Shown here in pieces: positions 8,627 through 17,606 of a DNA stretch of 64,000 bases; the first letter of the stretch is position 1; every line of letters starts with the position of its first letter. This DNA comes from Micromonospora pattaloongensis. Lineage in GTDB: Bacteria; Actinomycetota; Actinomycetes; Mycobacteriales; Micromonosporaceae. Location: positions 310,001-374,000 of the forward strand of contig NZ_FNPH01000004.1 of NCBI RefSeq assembly GCF_900107255.1, given 5' to 3'. Position numbers and translations under genes: made by a program. The notes beneath the pieces are model-generated. The model searched no databases. It had not been told where the DNA came from and saw only the letters and a program-made list of their open reading frames with translations.

Positions 8627-8766
8627 GCACGGCTCCTCGGGAGCGGACGGGTCTGCCCTCGACCGTAGGAGCGCCGTGCGGCGCGGGGAAGTCCTACCCG
8701 CCATATGGGAATTCGGGGGCGGCCGTGCGCCTTCCGCATCCCCTCCCGGGCGGGGGGACCGTGTCG

Positions 8767-9339
8767 CTACGACCCGTCGGTCGGCTGATCCGTCGCGGCG
8801 TGCGAGAACAACACCGGCGCCACCGGCCGCGGCACCGGCGCGTCGACCGGCCGCGGCGGCTGCTCGGCGCCCGCGGTCTCCGCACCGGTCTGCTGCGGCG
8901 GGGTGTGCTCACCGGTGATCACCAGGAGCTCGTACGCCTGCTCGACCGGCAGCCGCCCGGACGCGATCGCCAGCCGGAGCGCGACCGGCGCGGCGCCGGG
9001 GAACACGCCGGCCGGCAGGTCCAGCACGCGTGGCTCCACACCGCGCCGCGCCAGGTACGCCGCGGCGGCCGGCGGCACGTCGGCGTCCTTCCACGGCCGC
9101 ACCGTCTCGGCCGTGAAGCCCTCCTCGACCCACTCCGCGGCCTGCGCGGAGACCCGGTCGGCGACGTGCTGCGGCACCACGTCCCGGCCGCCCAGGTCCT
9201 CGCTGAGCAGCGCCCGGGCGACGGCGGACAGCTCGTCGACCGGGACCCATCGGGTGCGTGGGGACGCTTGCCGGGCCCCGGGGTCCCCGGTCGCCGACTG
9301 TGGCTGACGCGGGGCGTCAGGGTTGAGGTGGACCGGCAT
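8767..9339 (-). CDS. conserved hypothetical protein
   Basis: A 190 aa soluble protein of unknown function. The central part (about residues 30-145) has a helical, folded composition with the segment EWVEEGFTAETVRPWKDADV. The first 30 and last 45 residues are Pro/Ala/Gln-rich and probably disordered. Codon use is typical of the window. No signal peptide or membrane segment. It lies downstream of a divergent acyltransferase gene but on the other strand, with no operon partner. Confidence 0.65.
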   Translation of the reverse strand: MPVHLNPDAPRQPQSATGDPGARQASPRTRWVPVDELSAVARALLSEDLGGRDVVPQHVADRVSAQAAEWVEEGFTAETVRPWKDADVPPAAAAYLARRGVEPRVLDLPAGVFPGAAPVALRLAIASGRLPVEQAYELLVITGEHTPPQQTGAETAGAEQPPRPVDAPVPRPVAPVLFSHAATDQPTDGS

Positions 9340-9658
9340 GGTTTCTATCCAAACATGATCGAATGTGCGCGCTCGGGAGCAGGGGCGCCCGATGAGTGCG
9401 CCGGGCGCGTCGGCACCCCCGCTCGCATCGTCGGCCGCCGGTCACGGTACGCCCCGGCGGTCCGCCAACCCGCACCGCGGCTGGCCCCGACGCATCCCGG
9501 ACGCCGCGCGCGCATCGTTCAGCAGAGCGGCATGTCCTCCGGTCGGCACCCACCATGCCACCCGCGCAGCGGGCGGCATGGTGGGTGGGCCGTCGGTCCG
9601 CCCGGCGGCCGGGCCGAGCGCGCCGCCCGGCGGCCCGCGCGCCGATACGCTGAGGCGC
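9340..9658. other. divergent intergenic region with long hairpin
   Basis: About 320 nt between divergent genes. It contains the hairpin at 9547-9587 and, at 9646-9651, a TACGCT sequence placed exactly 7 nt before the acyltransferase ATG, which fits a leaderless -10 element. No gene was recognised. Confidence 0.5.
9547..9587. repeat. long imperfect hairpin
   Basis: Thirteen paired bases (9547-9559 with 9575-9587), one mismatch, then five further pairs closing a 3-nt loop. It lies between two divergently transcribed genes, so it is not an ordinary terminator. A cruciform-forming or protein-binding role is possible; function unknown. Confidence 0.6.
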
Positions 9659-11035
9659 ATGCGCCGCGTGCGGCAACTCGCCGAGCAGACACCGCCCTCG
9701 CGCGAGCGCTTCGTCGACCTGCTCCGCGCGCTGGCGATCACCGCCGTGGTCCTCGGCCACTGGATGGTCGTCGCGATCGGGTACACCCCCGACGGCCGGT
9801 TGACCGGGCACAGCGCGCTGGTGGACCTGCGCTGGGCGGCACCGGTCACCTGGGTCGTCCAGGTACTGCCACTGTTCTTCCTGGTCGGCGGCTACGCCAA
9901 CGCGGTCTCGCTGGACAGCCATCGCGGGCGCGGCGGCGACGCGGCCGCGTGGCTGCTGGAGCGTGCGACACGGCTGTTGCGCCCCACCACGGTGCTGCTG
10001 GTGGTGTTCGCCGTCGGTGCCGGCGTCGCCCGGCTGCTCGGCGCCGCCCCGACGGAGATCCGCACCGCCGTGTGGTTCGCGTCGATCCCGCTGTGGTTCC
10101 TCTCGGCCTACCTCGTGGTGGTGCTGCTGACGCCCGTGATGCTGCCCCTGCACCGGCGTTTCGGCCTCGCGGTGCCGGCCGTGCTCGCGGTGCTGGTCGC
10201 GCTCGGCGACCTCGTCCGGTTCCGGCACGGACCGCACCCGTTGGCCGGGGCCAACCTGCTGTTCGGATGGCTCGCCATCCACCAGCTCGGCTTCGCCTGG
10301 CGGGAGGGGCGGCTGCCGCCCCGGCCGGCGGTGGGGGTGCCGTTGCTGATCGGGGGGCTGGCGGTGGCGCTGCTGGCGACGGTGCCCGGGCCGTACCCGG
10401 TCAGCATGATCGACGTGCCCGGCGAGCGGCTGCACAACATGTCCCCGCCGAGCCTGGCCCTGCTCGGGCTCGCCGCCGCGCAGACCGGGCTGGTGCTGTC
10501 GCTGCGCGATCCGGTGGAGCGGTGGCTGCGGCGGCGGACCCGGCCGTGGCGGATGGTGGTCGCGGTGAACTCGGTGGTCCTCACGATCTTCCTGTGGCAC
10601 ATGACCGCCGTGCTTCTGGTCGTCGGCGCGCTGGCGGCCGTGCACGCGCTGCCCACCCCTCCGGTGAACTCGACCGCCTGGCTGCTCTGGCGGGTCCCCT
10701 GGCTGCTGATCCTGAGCGTGGCCCTGGCGGTGCTGGTGGCCGTGTTCGGCCGCTTCGAGCTGCGGGGCGGGCGCGGGCCGGCGCCGTGGTGGGTGCGCCG
10801 GCTGCCCCGGCGGCTGGCGACGCCGCTGGACCGGCCGCGGGCGCGGGCCGCGCTGACTGTCCTCGGCTTCGCGCTGGCCGTGCTCGGCCTGGTCGTCAAC
10901 AACGTCGCCCCGACGACGGCGCCCGAGCCGTTGGGAGTGCCGGTCGGCGCGCTCGTCGCGTTCGGCCTCGGCGTGGCGCTGCTGGGCACACTCCGTGCCG
11001 CGCCGCACCGGGCCGTCGCCCCGCCGCGACCGTGA
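9659..11035 (+). CDS. membrane acyltransferase (acyltransferase 3 / OafA-like)
   Basis: A 458 aa integral membrane protein of the acyltransferase-3 superfamily, with about ten helices. The N-terminal RERFVDLLRALAITAVVLGH carries the family's R and H, and a later segment FLWHMTAVLLVV fits the distal conserved region. Such enzymes move acyl groups to cell-surface glycans or secondary metabolites. ATG 9659 is preferred; a TACGCT -10-like box lies 7 nt upstream, implying a leaderless mRNA, and the upstream frame is low in coding character. It ends 11 nt from a convergent hydrolase gene. Confidence 0.85.
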   Translation: MRRVRQLAEQTPPSRERFVDLLRALAITAVVLGHWMVVAIGYTPDGRLTGHSALVDLRWAAPVTWVVQVLPLFFLVGGYANAVSLDSHRGRGGDAAAWLLERATRLLRPTTVLLVVFAVGAGVARLLGAAPTEIRTAVWFASIPLWFLSAYLVVVLLTPVMLPLHRRFGLAVPAVLAVLVALGDLVRFRHGPHPLAGANLLFGWLAIHQLGFAWREGRLPPRPAVGVPLLIGGLAVALLATVPGPYPVSMIDVPGERLHNMSPPSLALLGLAAAQTGLVLSLRDPVERWLRRRTRPWRMVVAVNSVVLTIFLWHMTAVLLVVGALAAVHALPTPPVNSTAWLLWRVPWLLILSVALAVLVAVFGRFELRGGRGPAPWWVRRLPRRLATPLDRPRARAALTVLGFALAVLGLVVNNVAPTTAPEPLGVPVGALVAFGLGVALLGTLRAAPHRAVAPPRP

Positions 11036-11046
11036 CGGGCCGCGCC

Positions 11047-11721
11047 TCAGCGCCCCCCGACGCCGGCGCGCAGGTGATCCTCGAACCACCGCGCCGCGTG
11101 CTCGGCGACCTGCTCCAGCGTCCCCGGCTCCTCGAACAGGTGGGTGGCGCCCGGCACCACCCGGACCTCGGCGATCCCGGCCGGCATTGCCGCGCGCGCC
11201 TGCTCGTTGAGCTGCAGCACCTGCTCGTCGAGCCCGCCGACGAGCAGCAGTGTCGGCGCCCGCACCGCGCCGAGCGACGCGCCGGCCAGGTCCGGCCGGC
11301 CGCCGCGCGAGACCACCGCCCGCACCGCGTCCGGGCGGGCCGCGGCGGCCACCAGGGCGGCGCCGCCCCCGGTGCTCGCTCCGAACAGGCCCAGCGGCTG
11401 CGCGCCGGTCGGGTGTTCGGCGCGCAGCCAGTCGACGATCCCGAAGACCCGCTCGGCGAGCAGCTGGATGTCGAAGCGCAGGTGCCCGGTCTGCTCGTCG
11501 ACCCGCTCCTCGTCGACGGTGAGCAGGTCGGCCAGCACGGTCGCGATGCCGTGCCGGTTGAGCACCTGCGCGACGGAGCGGTTGCGCGGGCTGTGCCGGG
11601 AGCTGCCGCTGCCGTGGGCGAAGACCACGACGCCGGCGGCGTTCGGCGGGATCACGATGTCGGCGTTGAGCTGGGCGTCGCCGGTCGGGATGACCGTGGC
11701 GGCTGTCTGCGTCTGCATCAT
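11047..11721 (-). CDS. alpha/beta hydrolase (dienelactone-hydrolase-like)
   Basis: A 224 aa alpha/beta hydrolase. The oxyanion-region motif VVFAHGSGSSRHSPRN is followed by the nucleophile elbow GASTGGGAALVA (Ser in GxSxGG) near residue 115, an acid in LLLVGGLDEQV and a catalytic His in ATHLFEE. This set marks the DLH/phosphoribosyltransferase-associated hydrolases. ATG ATG start after GGAAGG. It lies 31 nt downstream of the erythromycin-esterase-family gene on the same strand, probably in one transcript. Substrate unknown. Confidence 0.85.
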   Translation of the reverse strand: MMQTQTAATVIPTGDAQLNADIVIPPNAAGVVVFAHGSGSSRHSPRNRSVAQVLNRHGIATVLADLLTVDEERVDEQTGHLRFDIQLLAERVFGIVDWLRAEHPTGAQPLGLFGASTGGGAALVAAAARPDAVRAVVSRGGRPDLAGASLGAVRAPTLLLVGGLDEQVLQLNEQARAAMPAGIAEVRVVPGATHLFEEPGTLEQVAEHAARWFEDHLRAGVGGR

Positions 11722-11752
11722 TCGGCCCTTCCGTGACGGGTACCGGCCGGTG

Positions 11753-13081
11753 TCACACCCCGGCCGGGAAGGTCTCCGGCTCCCGGGCGTCGGCGCGCCG
11801 CGGCCGCAGCGGTACGACGCCGCGGGTGGCGTCGAACCAGGCGAACGCGTCGTAGCGGCTGCCGAGCACGGTCGGCACGTAGTTGCCCCACGCCTCCCGT
11901 TCCGGGTGGTAGACCACTCCGATCGCGCGGTGGTCGATCTCCTCGGTCAGCAGGTGCGGCCGCTCGTCGCGGGGGAACACGAACAGCGCCTGCGGCGGGG
12001 CGGCCTCGTGCAGCGCCTCCTCCAGCGAGCCGCGTCGCGCCGGCGGCACCCGCATCTCCTGCATCGGCGCCCCCCAGGCGTCCCCGGCCACCACCGTGCC
12101 GCGGTGCGTCCCGAAGCCGACGAGCACCACCCGCTCCGGCCCGTACCGTTCACGGGCCAGCTGGCCGATGTTGACCTCGCCGGCGGCGGCCATGTCGGTC
12201 GCGCGCGCATCCCCGACGTGGGTGTTGTGCGCCCAGACCACGGCCTTGGCGTGCGGGCCGTAGTAGTCCAGCAGCCGGTCCAGCGTCTCGTCCATGTGCC
12301 GGTCGCGCACGTTCCACGACGACCGGCCGCCGGCCACCATCGCCCGGTAGTAGCGTTCCGCGCCCGCGACCACCTCCGCGTTCTGCCACGCCCCGAACTG
12401 CGACCAGCGCTGCCCGTCCGCGCTGGATCCGCTCTCCGGGTACGGCGGCACCAGCCGCCCGGCCCGTTGGCGCAGCTCGGTCAGGAGCGCGATCACCTCT
12501 TCCTCACAGCCCTCCGGCACGAACCGCGTGGAGACCGCGTAGCTCTGCGGGTCCTCGCCGTGCGGCTCGAAGCACCGGTACGCGCGCAGCGCCACCGGCA
12601 CCGAGTCAGGGTCGTTCTCCCGCAGGTAGACCAGGATCTCGCGCAGCGACTCCCACATCGAGTAGACGTCAAGGCCGTGGAAGCCCGCCCGCGCCGACTC
12701 CTCGACCGTGGCGTTGCGGGCGCGCAGCCAGCGGGCGAAGTCCGACACCTCCTCGTTGGCCCACATCCAGGTCGGCCAGCGCTCGAAGACCAGCAGCGCC
12801 TCGCGGGGATCATCCGGCGCGCCCGGCATGCACCGCACGCTGCGGTCGATGCGGTCACAGTCCGGCCAGTCGCCCTCCACGGCCACGAACGAGAACCCGC
12901 ATTCGTCGATCAGCCGGCGGGTCAGCGTCGCGCGCCAGTGATAGAACTCGTGCGTGCCGTGGCTCGCCTCGCCGAGCATCACGACCCGGGCGTCCCCGAT
13001 CCGGTCCAGCAACGCGTCCAGGTCCTCGGCGTCGCTCAGCGGCGTGGCCAGGCCGGTGATCTCGTCGCGGTAGCGTGCCAT
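11753..13081 (-). CDS. erythromycin esterase family protein
   Basis: A 442 aa protein of the erythromycin esterase (EreA/EreB, PF05139) family over its full length. The diagnostic GEASHGTHEFYHWRA appears near residue 35, with the His-Glu catalytic elements VVWAHNTHVGDA and VEGDWPDC further on. ATG 13081 is preceded by GAGGAG, while an earlier in-frame start would add a basic, low-complexity 52-residue tail. Ere enzymes open macrolactones, but chromosomal homologues are common in actinobacteria and act on unknown esters. Resistance should not be assumed. It is followed by an alpha/beta hydrolase gene. Confidence 0.87.
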   Translation of the reverse strand: MARYRDEITGLATPLSDAEDLDALLDRIGDARVVMLGEASHGTHEFYHWRATLTRRLIDECGFSFVAVEGDWPDCDRIDRSVRCMPGAPDDPREALLVFERWPTWMWANEEVSDFARWLRARNATVEESARAGFHGLDVYSMWESLREILVYLRENDPDSVPVALRAYRCFEPHGEDPQSYAVSTRFVPEGCEEEVIALLTELRQRAGRLVPPYPESGSSADGQRWSQFGAWQNAEVVAGAERYYRAMVAGGRSSWNVRDRHMDETLDRLLDYYGPHAKAVVWAHNTHVGDARATDMAAAGEVNIGQLARERYGPERVVLVGFGTHRGTVVAGDAWGAPMQEMRVPPARRGSLEEALHEAAPPQALFVFPRDERPHLLTEEIDHRAIGVVYHPEREAWGNYVPTVLGSRYDAFAWFDATRGVVPLRPRRADAREPETFPAGV

Positions 13082-13226
13082 CGCGTACTCCTCACGCCGT
13101 TGCGGTAGCCGGTCGTGATCGACGTACCCGGGGCGGGGGTGCCGAAACGACGGCTGGCGGCCCGCAGCGGTGACGTTTGCCCTGGTCGGGGCCGGGTAGC
13201 CGGGCCGGGACAGAAGGGAGGGCGCC

Positions 13227-13454
13227 ATGACCGCCAAGCAGCCGCGCCCGAATCCGGAGCGTGAGCCGATGAGGGCCTCGGCCGGCAGGCGCGACCGTGG
13301 TCAGCAACAGGGTGCCGAGCAGCGTGACTGGGAGGATCAGGCCGCGGAGGCGCGTACGGCGGACGACGTGCGCGCGCGGGCCCCGCACGACAAACGCGGC
13401 ACGCCCTCGATCGGCGAGACCGACCGGGACTATCAGAACTATCACGGCCTCTGA
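13227..13454 (+). CDS. small charged hypothetical protein
   Basis: A 75 aa strongly hydrophilic protein rich in Arg, Asp, Glu and Gln, without any membrane segment, ending in ETDRDYQNYHGL. AAGGGAGG precedes ATG 13227 at good spacing, which supports translation. The composition is that of a disordered protein. It is divergent from the Ere-family gene. No family recognised. Confidence 0.55.
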   Translation: MTAKQPRPNPEREPMRASAGRRDRGQQQGAEQRDWEDQAAEARTADDVRARAPHDKRGTPSIGETDRDYQNYHGL

Positions 13455-13527
13455 AGCGGGACACCGCCGGCCGGCAGGGGAGACGCAATCCGATTTGCTT
13501 GTTTAGCGGCATAAGTTCGTTTCGTGC

Positions 13528-13567
13528 GGGCGGCCGCGGTCCGGTACGCGCCGGACCGCGGCCGCCC
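13528..13567. terminator. strong GC stem-loop terminator
   Basis: Perfect 17-bp stem (13528-13544 with 13551-13567) and 6-nt loop, 74 nt after the small hypothetical gene and before the next gene. Confidence 0.75.
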
Positions 13568-13705
13568 GTCGTCGTGACCTTCCTGTGGACCGGCCCGCGT
13601 CAGCGCGGCGTCAACGGCCCCCACGCTGCTGATCCGCGTTTTTCCGGTCGGCGGGAGGGGTAGCCCGCGCCGGCGCGGGTGTCGGGTCTCGCGGAAGGGG
13701 CGCCG

Positions 13706-14149
13706 ATGGAGAAGTGGGAGTACGGCTACCTGTACTTCGTGCAGACCACCGGCAAGCCGGACAAGGAGAAGCGCGTGACCCCGTACGGCCCCACCGTGAC
13801 GGTGGTGGCCGACCGCGGCGGTCACACCTGCGCGCCCCTGAAGGGCCGCCGGCTCGAGGTGCTCAACGAGCTCGGCGCTGCCGGTTGGATGATCAGCGAC
13901 GGATACTGGACCTCCGACCACGTGCGGTGGCTCTGCGAGCTGATCAAGAAGGTTGACGGCGCGGAACGGATGGTGGGCTACTGGCAGTTCTTCATGCGCC
14001 GCCCCAGGGTCGAGGAGAAGCCCAGGCAGCCCGAGCAGAAACCGGAACCGCCACCCGAGGAGAAGGCGCCGCCGGCGGGGGAGGGGGCCAGGCCCGCGTC
14101 CGGCCCGTCGGGCGAGCAGCGCGGTCAGGAGAAGCCGAAACCCGGCTGA
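13706..14149 (+). CDS. hypothetical protein with Pro/Glu/Lys-rich tail
   Basis: A 147 aa protein. The first 95 residues look folded, beginning MEKWEYGYLYFVQTTGKPD, with a LEVLNELGAAGWMISDGYW segment resembling the DUF4177-type small domain. The remaining part is Pro, Glu and Lys rich and probably disordered. ATG 13706 follows GGAAGGGG at proper spacing. It stands alone before the PgsA-like gene. Function unknown. Confidence 0.7.
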   Translation: MEKWEYGYLYFVQTTGKPDKEKRVTPYGPTVTVVADRGGHTCAPLKGRRLEVLNELGAAGWMISDGYWTSDHVRWLCELIKKVDGAERMVGYWQFFMRRPRVEEKPRQPEQKPEPPPEEKAPPAGEGARPASGPSGEQRGQEKPKPG

Positions 14150-14362
14150 CGGGGGCGTGGCACGCGGGGTGTGACGTGCCGGTGCGTCGCCGGCCATCGA
14201 CTGCTGTCCCCCGCTGGTCAGCACGTTATAGTTGCGCCACACCAGGCGCCACGCCCCGCTCCCGGGGCCGGCCATCTGCGCGCCGGCGCCGCGCCGGCAT
14301 CGTGGCCTGGTCCGGGGAGCACCTGGTCGCGGCGGACGCGCCCAGGGCTGGGGAGGAGAGTC

Positions 14363-14995
14363 GTGTCGTATCCGTCTGCGCAGCGGGAGTCCGCGCGGAC
14401 ACCGGACGCGGCCGACCAGCGGCAGCGCCGCGTGCTGACGATCCCCAACCTGATCAGCTTCGCCCGGCTGGCCGGCGTGCCGCTCTTCCTCTACCTGTTC
14501 CTCGGGGCGCGCGCCGACGTCGCCGCGATCGTGGTGCTGGCGCTGGGCGGCACCACCGACTGGGTCGACGGGTACATCGCGCGCCGGCTGCGGCAGGTCA
14601 GCCGCCTCGGCGAGTTGCTCGACCCGCTCGCCGACCGTCTCTACATCCTGGCCACGCTCGTCGCCTTCACCGCGCGCGAGGTGGTGCCGTGGCAGTTCAC
14701 CGCGGCGCTGCTGGCCCGCGAGGCGATGCTCGGCGTCTGCCTCGCGGTGCTGCGCCGGTATGGCTACGGGCCGCCGCCGGTGCACTACGTCGGCAAGACC
14801 GCGACCTTCATCCTGCTCGCCGCGTTCCCGGTGCTGCTGCTCGCCGGCACCACGGGCTCGGCGGTCGCCGGCGCCATCGGCTGGGGGCTCGCCTGGTGGG
14901 GGCTGGTGCTCTACTGGGCGGCCGGAGCGCTCTACGTGGTGCAGGCGGTGGCGTTGGTCCGCGCCGCCCGGCACGCCGCCGTGGAGCCCGCGTGA
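14363..14995 (+). CDS. CDP-alcohol phosphatidyltransferase (PgsA2-like)
   Basis: A 210 aa membrane enzyme with the complete CDP-alcohol phosphotransferase signature, DWVDGYIARR followed by LGELLDPLAD, i.e. D-x2-DG-x2-AR-x8-G-x3-D-x3-D, near residues 68-94. It joins a CDP-linked lipid to an alcohol such as glycerol phosphate or inositol phosphate in the membrane. Position at the head of the DUF881 block matches M. tuberculosis Rv1822 (pgsA2). GTG 14363 follows GAGGAGAG. A TATAGT -10-like box at 14228-14233 is a possible promoter. Its stop overlaps the next gene by 4 nt. Confidence 0.9.
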   Translation: MSYPSAQRESARTPDAADQRQRRVLTIPNLISFARLAGVPLFLYLFLGARADVAAIVVLALGGTTDWVDGYIARRLRQVSRLGELLDPLADRLYILATLVAFTAREVVPWQFTAALLAREAMLGVCLAVLRRYGYGPPPVHYVGKTATFILLAAFPVLLLAGTTGSAVAGAIGWGLAWWGLVLYWAAGALYVVQAVALVRAARHAAVEPA

Positions 14996-15939
14996 GCACC
15001 CCGGGACCGGGCGGGCCGGAGCGGGGCCGGACGTTCGCGCCGGACTTCCTCACCGAACTGTTCCGCAACCCCCTCGAGCCGGGGTACGCCGACGCCGCCG
15101 CCCGACGCCAACGCACCGGGCCCGCCACCGGGTGGCGGGCGGTCGTCCCGCGTACGGCCACCGTGATCACCTTGGTGGTGGTCGGTTTCCTGCTGGTCAT
15201 CGCGTACCGCCAGACGCTCGCCGAGGCGCCGAGCCGCAGCCAGGCGCGGGCGGGGCTGGTTGGGCAGATCAAGCAGCGGGAGTCGCTCACCGACCAGCTG
15301 CAGCAGCGCGCCGACGGGTTGCGCGTCGAGGTCGCGCGGCAGCGCGACGCGGCGTTGACCGACACCGACGCGGCCCGGCTGCGTGACCTGGAGGCGTCCA
15401 CGGGGCTGGCCCGGGTGCGCGGCGACGGGGTGGTCGTACGGGTGGGCGACGCGCCGGCGCAGGTCGACTCGGTGACCGGCGAGGCGCAGGCCAATGATCT
15501 CGGGCGGGTACTCGACCGCGACCTGCAGGACATCGCCAACGGGCTGTGGAGCGCCGGTGCCGAGGCGATCGCGATCAACGGCCAGCGCCTGACGGCGACG
15601 ACCACGATCCGGGCCGCCGGCCGGGCGATCCTCGTCGACTTCCGCCCCGTGACGGGCCCGTACGAGGTCACCGCGATCGGGCCGGAGCAGATGGAGCGGC
15701 GTTTCAAGGACAGTGCCGCCGCCAAGCTGATGCGGCAGCTCGTGGCCGAGCACGGCATGTCCTTCGGCGTACGGGCGGTCGACGACATCACGCTCGCCGC
15801 CGCCGGTCAGCCGCAACTGCGCTACGCGCGCCCCTCGCCCCCGCCCGCCCCGACGCCGTCGGGTCCCGGGCCGTCCACCAGCCCTTCGTCGTCCCCCGAC
15901 GCGGGGCCCTCCAGCAGCCCTCCGGGAGGCGGCCGATGA
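14992..15939 (+). CDS. DUF881 family membrane-anchored protein (first copy)
   Basis: A 315 aa protein with one membrane anchor (about residues 52-72), an extracytoplasmic coiled-coil stretch (QIKQRESLTDQLQQRADGL), then the DUF881 globular domain, and a Pro/Ser-rich tail of about 35 residues. Architecture matches Rv1823. GTG 14992 overlaps the phosphatidyltransferase stop, and its own stop overlaps the next start (ATGA). DUF881 proteins in Firmicutes and actinobacteria are linked to division or envelope complexes, but function is not established. Confidence 0.9.
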   Translation: MSTPGPGGPERGRTFAPDFLTELFRNPLEPGYADAAARRQRTGPATGWRAVVPRTATVITLVVVGFLLVIAYRQTLAEAPSRSQARAGLVGQIKQRESLTDQLQQRADGLRVEVARQRDAALTDTDAARLRDLEASTGLARVRGDGVVVRVGDAPAQVDSVTGEAQANDLGRVLDRDLQDIANGLWSAGAEAIAINGQRLTATTTIRAAGRAILVDFRPVTGPYEVTAIGPEQMERRFKDSAAAKLMRQLVAEHGMSFGVRAVDDITLAAAGQPQLRYARPSPPPAPTPSGPGPSTSPSSSPDAGPSSSPPGGGR

Positions 15940-16268
15940 TTTCTGTCCTCGCTCTGATCGTCGGGGTGGCCCTCGGCATCTACTTCGACCACCCGGTGCC
16001 GGCCGCGTTGCAGCCGTACCTGCCGATCGCCGTGGTCGCGGCGCTGGACGCGGTCTTCGGCGGCATCCGGGCCAAGCTCGACAAGATCTTCGACGACAAG
16101 CAGTTCGTCGTGTCGTTCATCTCCAACGTCCTGGTCGCCGGCGTCATCGTCTACCTCGGCGACCAGCTCGGCGTGGGCGGGCAGCTCTCCACCGGTGTGG
16201 TGGTCGTCCTCGGGGTGCGGATCTTCGGCAACGTGGCGGCCATCCGCCGGCACCTGTTCCGGGCGTAG
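15936..16268 (+). CDS. sbp: small basic protein Sbp (DUF1290)
   Basis: A 110 aa membrane protein with three hydrophobic helices. The sequence VGVALGIYFDHPVPAALQPY and the segment ALDAVFGGIRAKLDKIFDDK identify the DUF1290 small basic protein family (Rv1824 in M. tuberculosis, Sbp near divisome genes in Firmicutes). It is always found beside DUF881 proteins and is probably a membrane partner of them. ATG 15936 overlaps the upstream stop. Biochemical role unknown. Confidence 0.92.
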   Translation: MISVLALIVGVALGIYFDHPVPAALQPYLPIAVVAALDAVFGGIRAKLDKIFDDKQFVVSFISNVLVAGVIVYLGDQLGVGGQLSTGVVVVLGVRIFGNVAAIRRHLFRA

Positions 16269-16279
16269 GTTCGACGGCG

Positions 16280-17545
16280 ATGAGCGACCAGCCCGAGAAG
16301 CACACCGGCAGCGGGGCCGCGGAGCCCGACACCACGGCGGCCGCGGATTCGGCGGCCCTCGACGTCACGGCGCCGCTGGCCGGCGATACCGCGACCGCGG
16401 CGCAGGAGCCGACCGTACGGTTGACCCGTGGCGCGGCGGCGCCGGTGCCGTCGGCCGGCGACGGCGGCACGACGGCCGACGAGCCGACCGTGCCGCTGCC
16501 GCGCGATGCGACGACCGCATCGACCGATCCGACCGTGCCGCTGCCGCGCGATGCGACGACCACGTCGATCGAGCCGACCGAGCCGATCGTGCCGGTGGTG
16601 CGCGACGCGACGACCACGTCGACCGCGACGGCGGGCGACGCCGGCCCCGGCGGCGAGGCAGCGGCGGACGGCACCGTCGGTCCCACCGGCGCGCCGACCC
16701 GGCCGCAGGAGCCGAGCGACGCCGGCCCGCCGGCCACGACGCCCGTACCGGATGCCGTCGCACCGGCGTCCGACGCCGTCGTCGCGTCCGGGGCCGGCGG
16801 CGGCCGCGGGACCGACGCGGTGCCCGTGGCCGACGGCGGCGGCGCGCCCGCCCGCCGTAAACTCAGCTCGGCCGGCGTCATGATCGCCGTTCTGATCGCC
16901 CTGCTCGGGTTCACCCTGGTCGTCCAGGTGAAGAACAACTCCGCCGACCCCACCCTGGCGGCCGCCCGGCAGGAGGACCTGGTTCGCATCCTGTCGGATC
17001 TGGAGGCGCGCGAGGAGCGGCTGCGCGGGGACATCGCGGCGCTGGAGGAGAGCCAGCGCCAGCTGAACTCGGGCGCGCAGGGCCGGCAGGCCGCGCTGCA
17101 GGAGGCGACCCGGCGCGCCGACGAGCTCGGCATCCTCGCCGGCACCCTGCCCGCGCGCGGCCCCGGGTTGACGGTGCACTTCGCCAGCGGCGCCCAGTCG
17201 ATCCGGGCCGCCGCCATCCTCGACGCCGTGCAGGAGCTGCGCGGCGCGGGGGCCGAGGCGATGCAGATCGCCGGTGGTGGCGGCAGCGTGCGGATCGTCG
17301 CCAGCACGTACTTCCTGGACGCCGACGGCGGCGTCACCGTCGGTGGAACGCGGCTGACCGGCCCGTACACCATCACCGTGATCGGCGATCCGAAGACGAT
17401 GCGTACGGCGCTCAACATTCCCGGTGGGGTGGTGGCATCGGTCAGCGGCGACGGCGGTAACGTGACCATCCAAGAACACGAAGTGGTCGACGTCACGGCC
17501 CTGAGCAAACCCAAAGATCTCCAACACGCGCGCCCGGTATCCTGA
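16280..17545 (+). CDS. DUF881 family protein (second copy) with long repetitive N terminus
   Basis: A 421 aa protein corresponding to Rv1825. The cytoplasmic N-terminal 190 residues are low complexity and hold near-repeats of EPTVPLPRDATT. One transmembrane helix follows (about 195-215), then a coiled coil (EDLVRILSDLEAREERLRGD) and the DUF881 domain to the end. The start ATG 16280 lies 11 nt after the small basic protein. The N terminus is much longer than needed for the fold and has many Thr residues that could be Ser/Thr kinase targets. It is the last membrane gene before gcvH. Confidence 0.9.
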   Translation: MSDQPEKHTGSGAAEPDTTAAADSAALDVTAPLAGDTATAAQEPTVRLTRGAAAPVPSAGDGGTTADEPTVPLPRDATTASTDPTVPLPRDATTTSIEPTEPIVPVVRDATTTSTATAGDAGPGGEAAADGTVGPTGAPTRPQEPSDAGPPATTPVPDAVAPASDAVVASGAGGGRGTDAVPVADGGGAPARRKLSSAGVMIAVLIALLGFTLVVQVKNNSADPTLAAARQEDLVRILSDLEAREERLRGDIAALEESQRQLNSGAQGRQAALQEATRRADELGILAGTLPARGPGLTVHFASGAQSIRAAAILDAVQELRGAGAEAMQIAGGGGSVRIVASTYFLDADGGVTVGGTRLTGPYTITVIGDPKTMRTALNIPGGVVASVSGDGGNVTIQEHEVVDVTALSKPKDLQHARPVS

Positions 17546-17606
17546 CCGGCGCGCGCACGCCACCCCCGGCGTGCGACGACAGCAGCGCGACGACGAAGGA
17601 CCGGCT

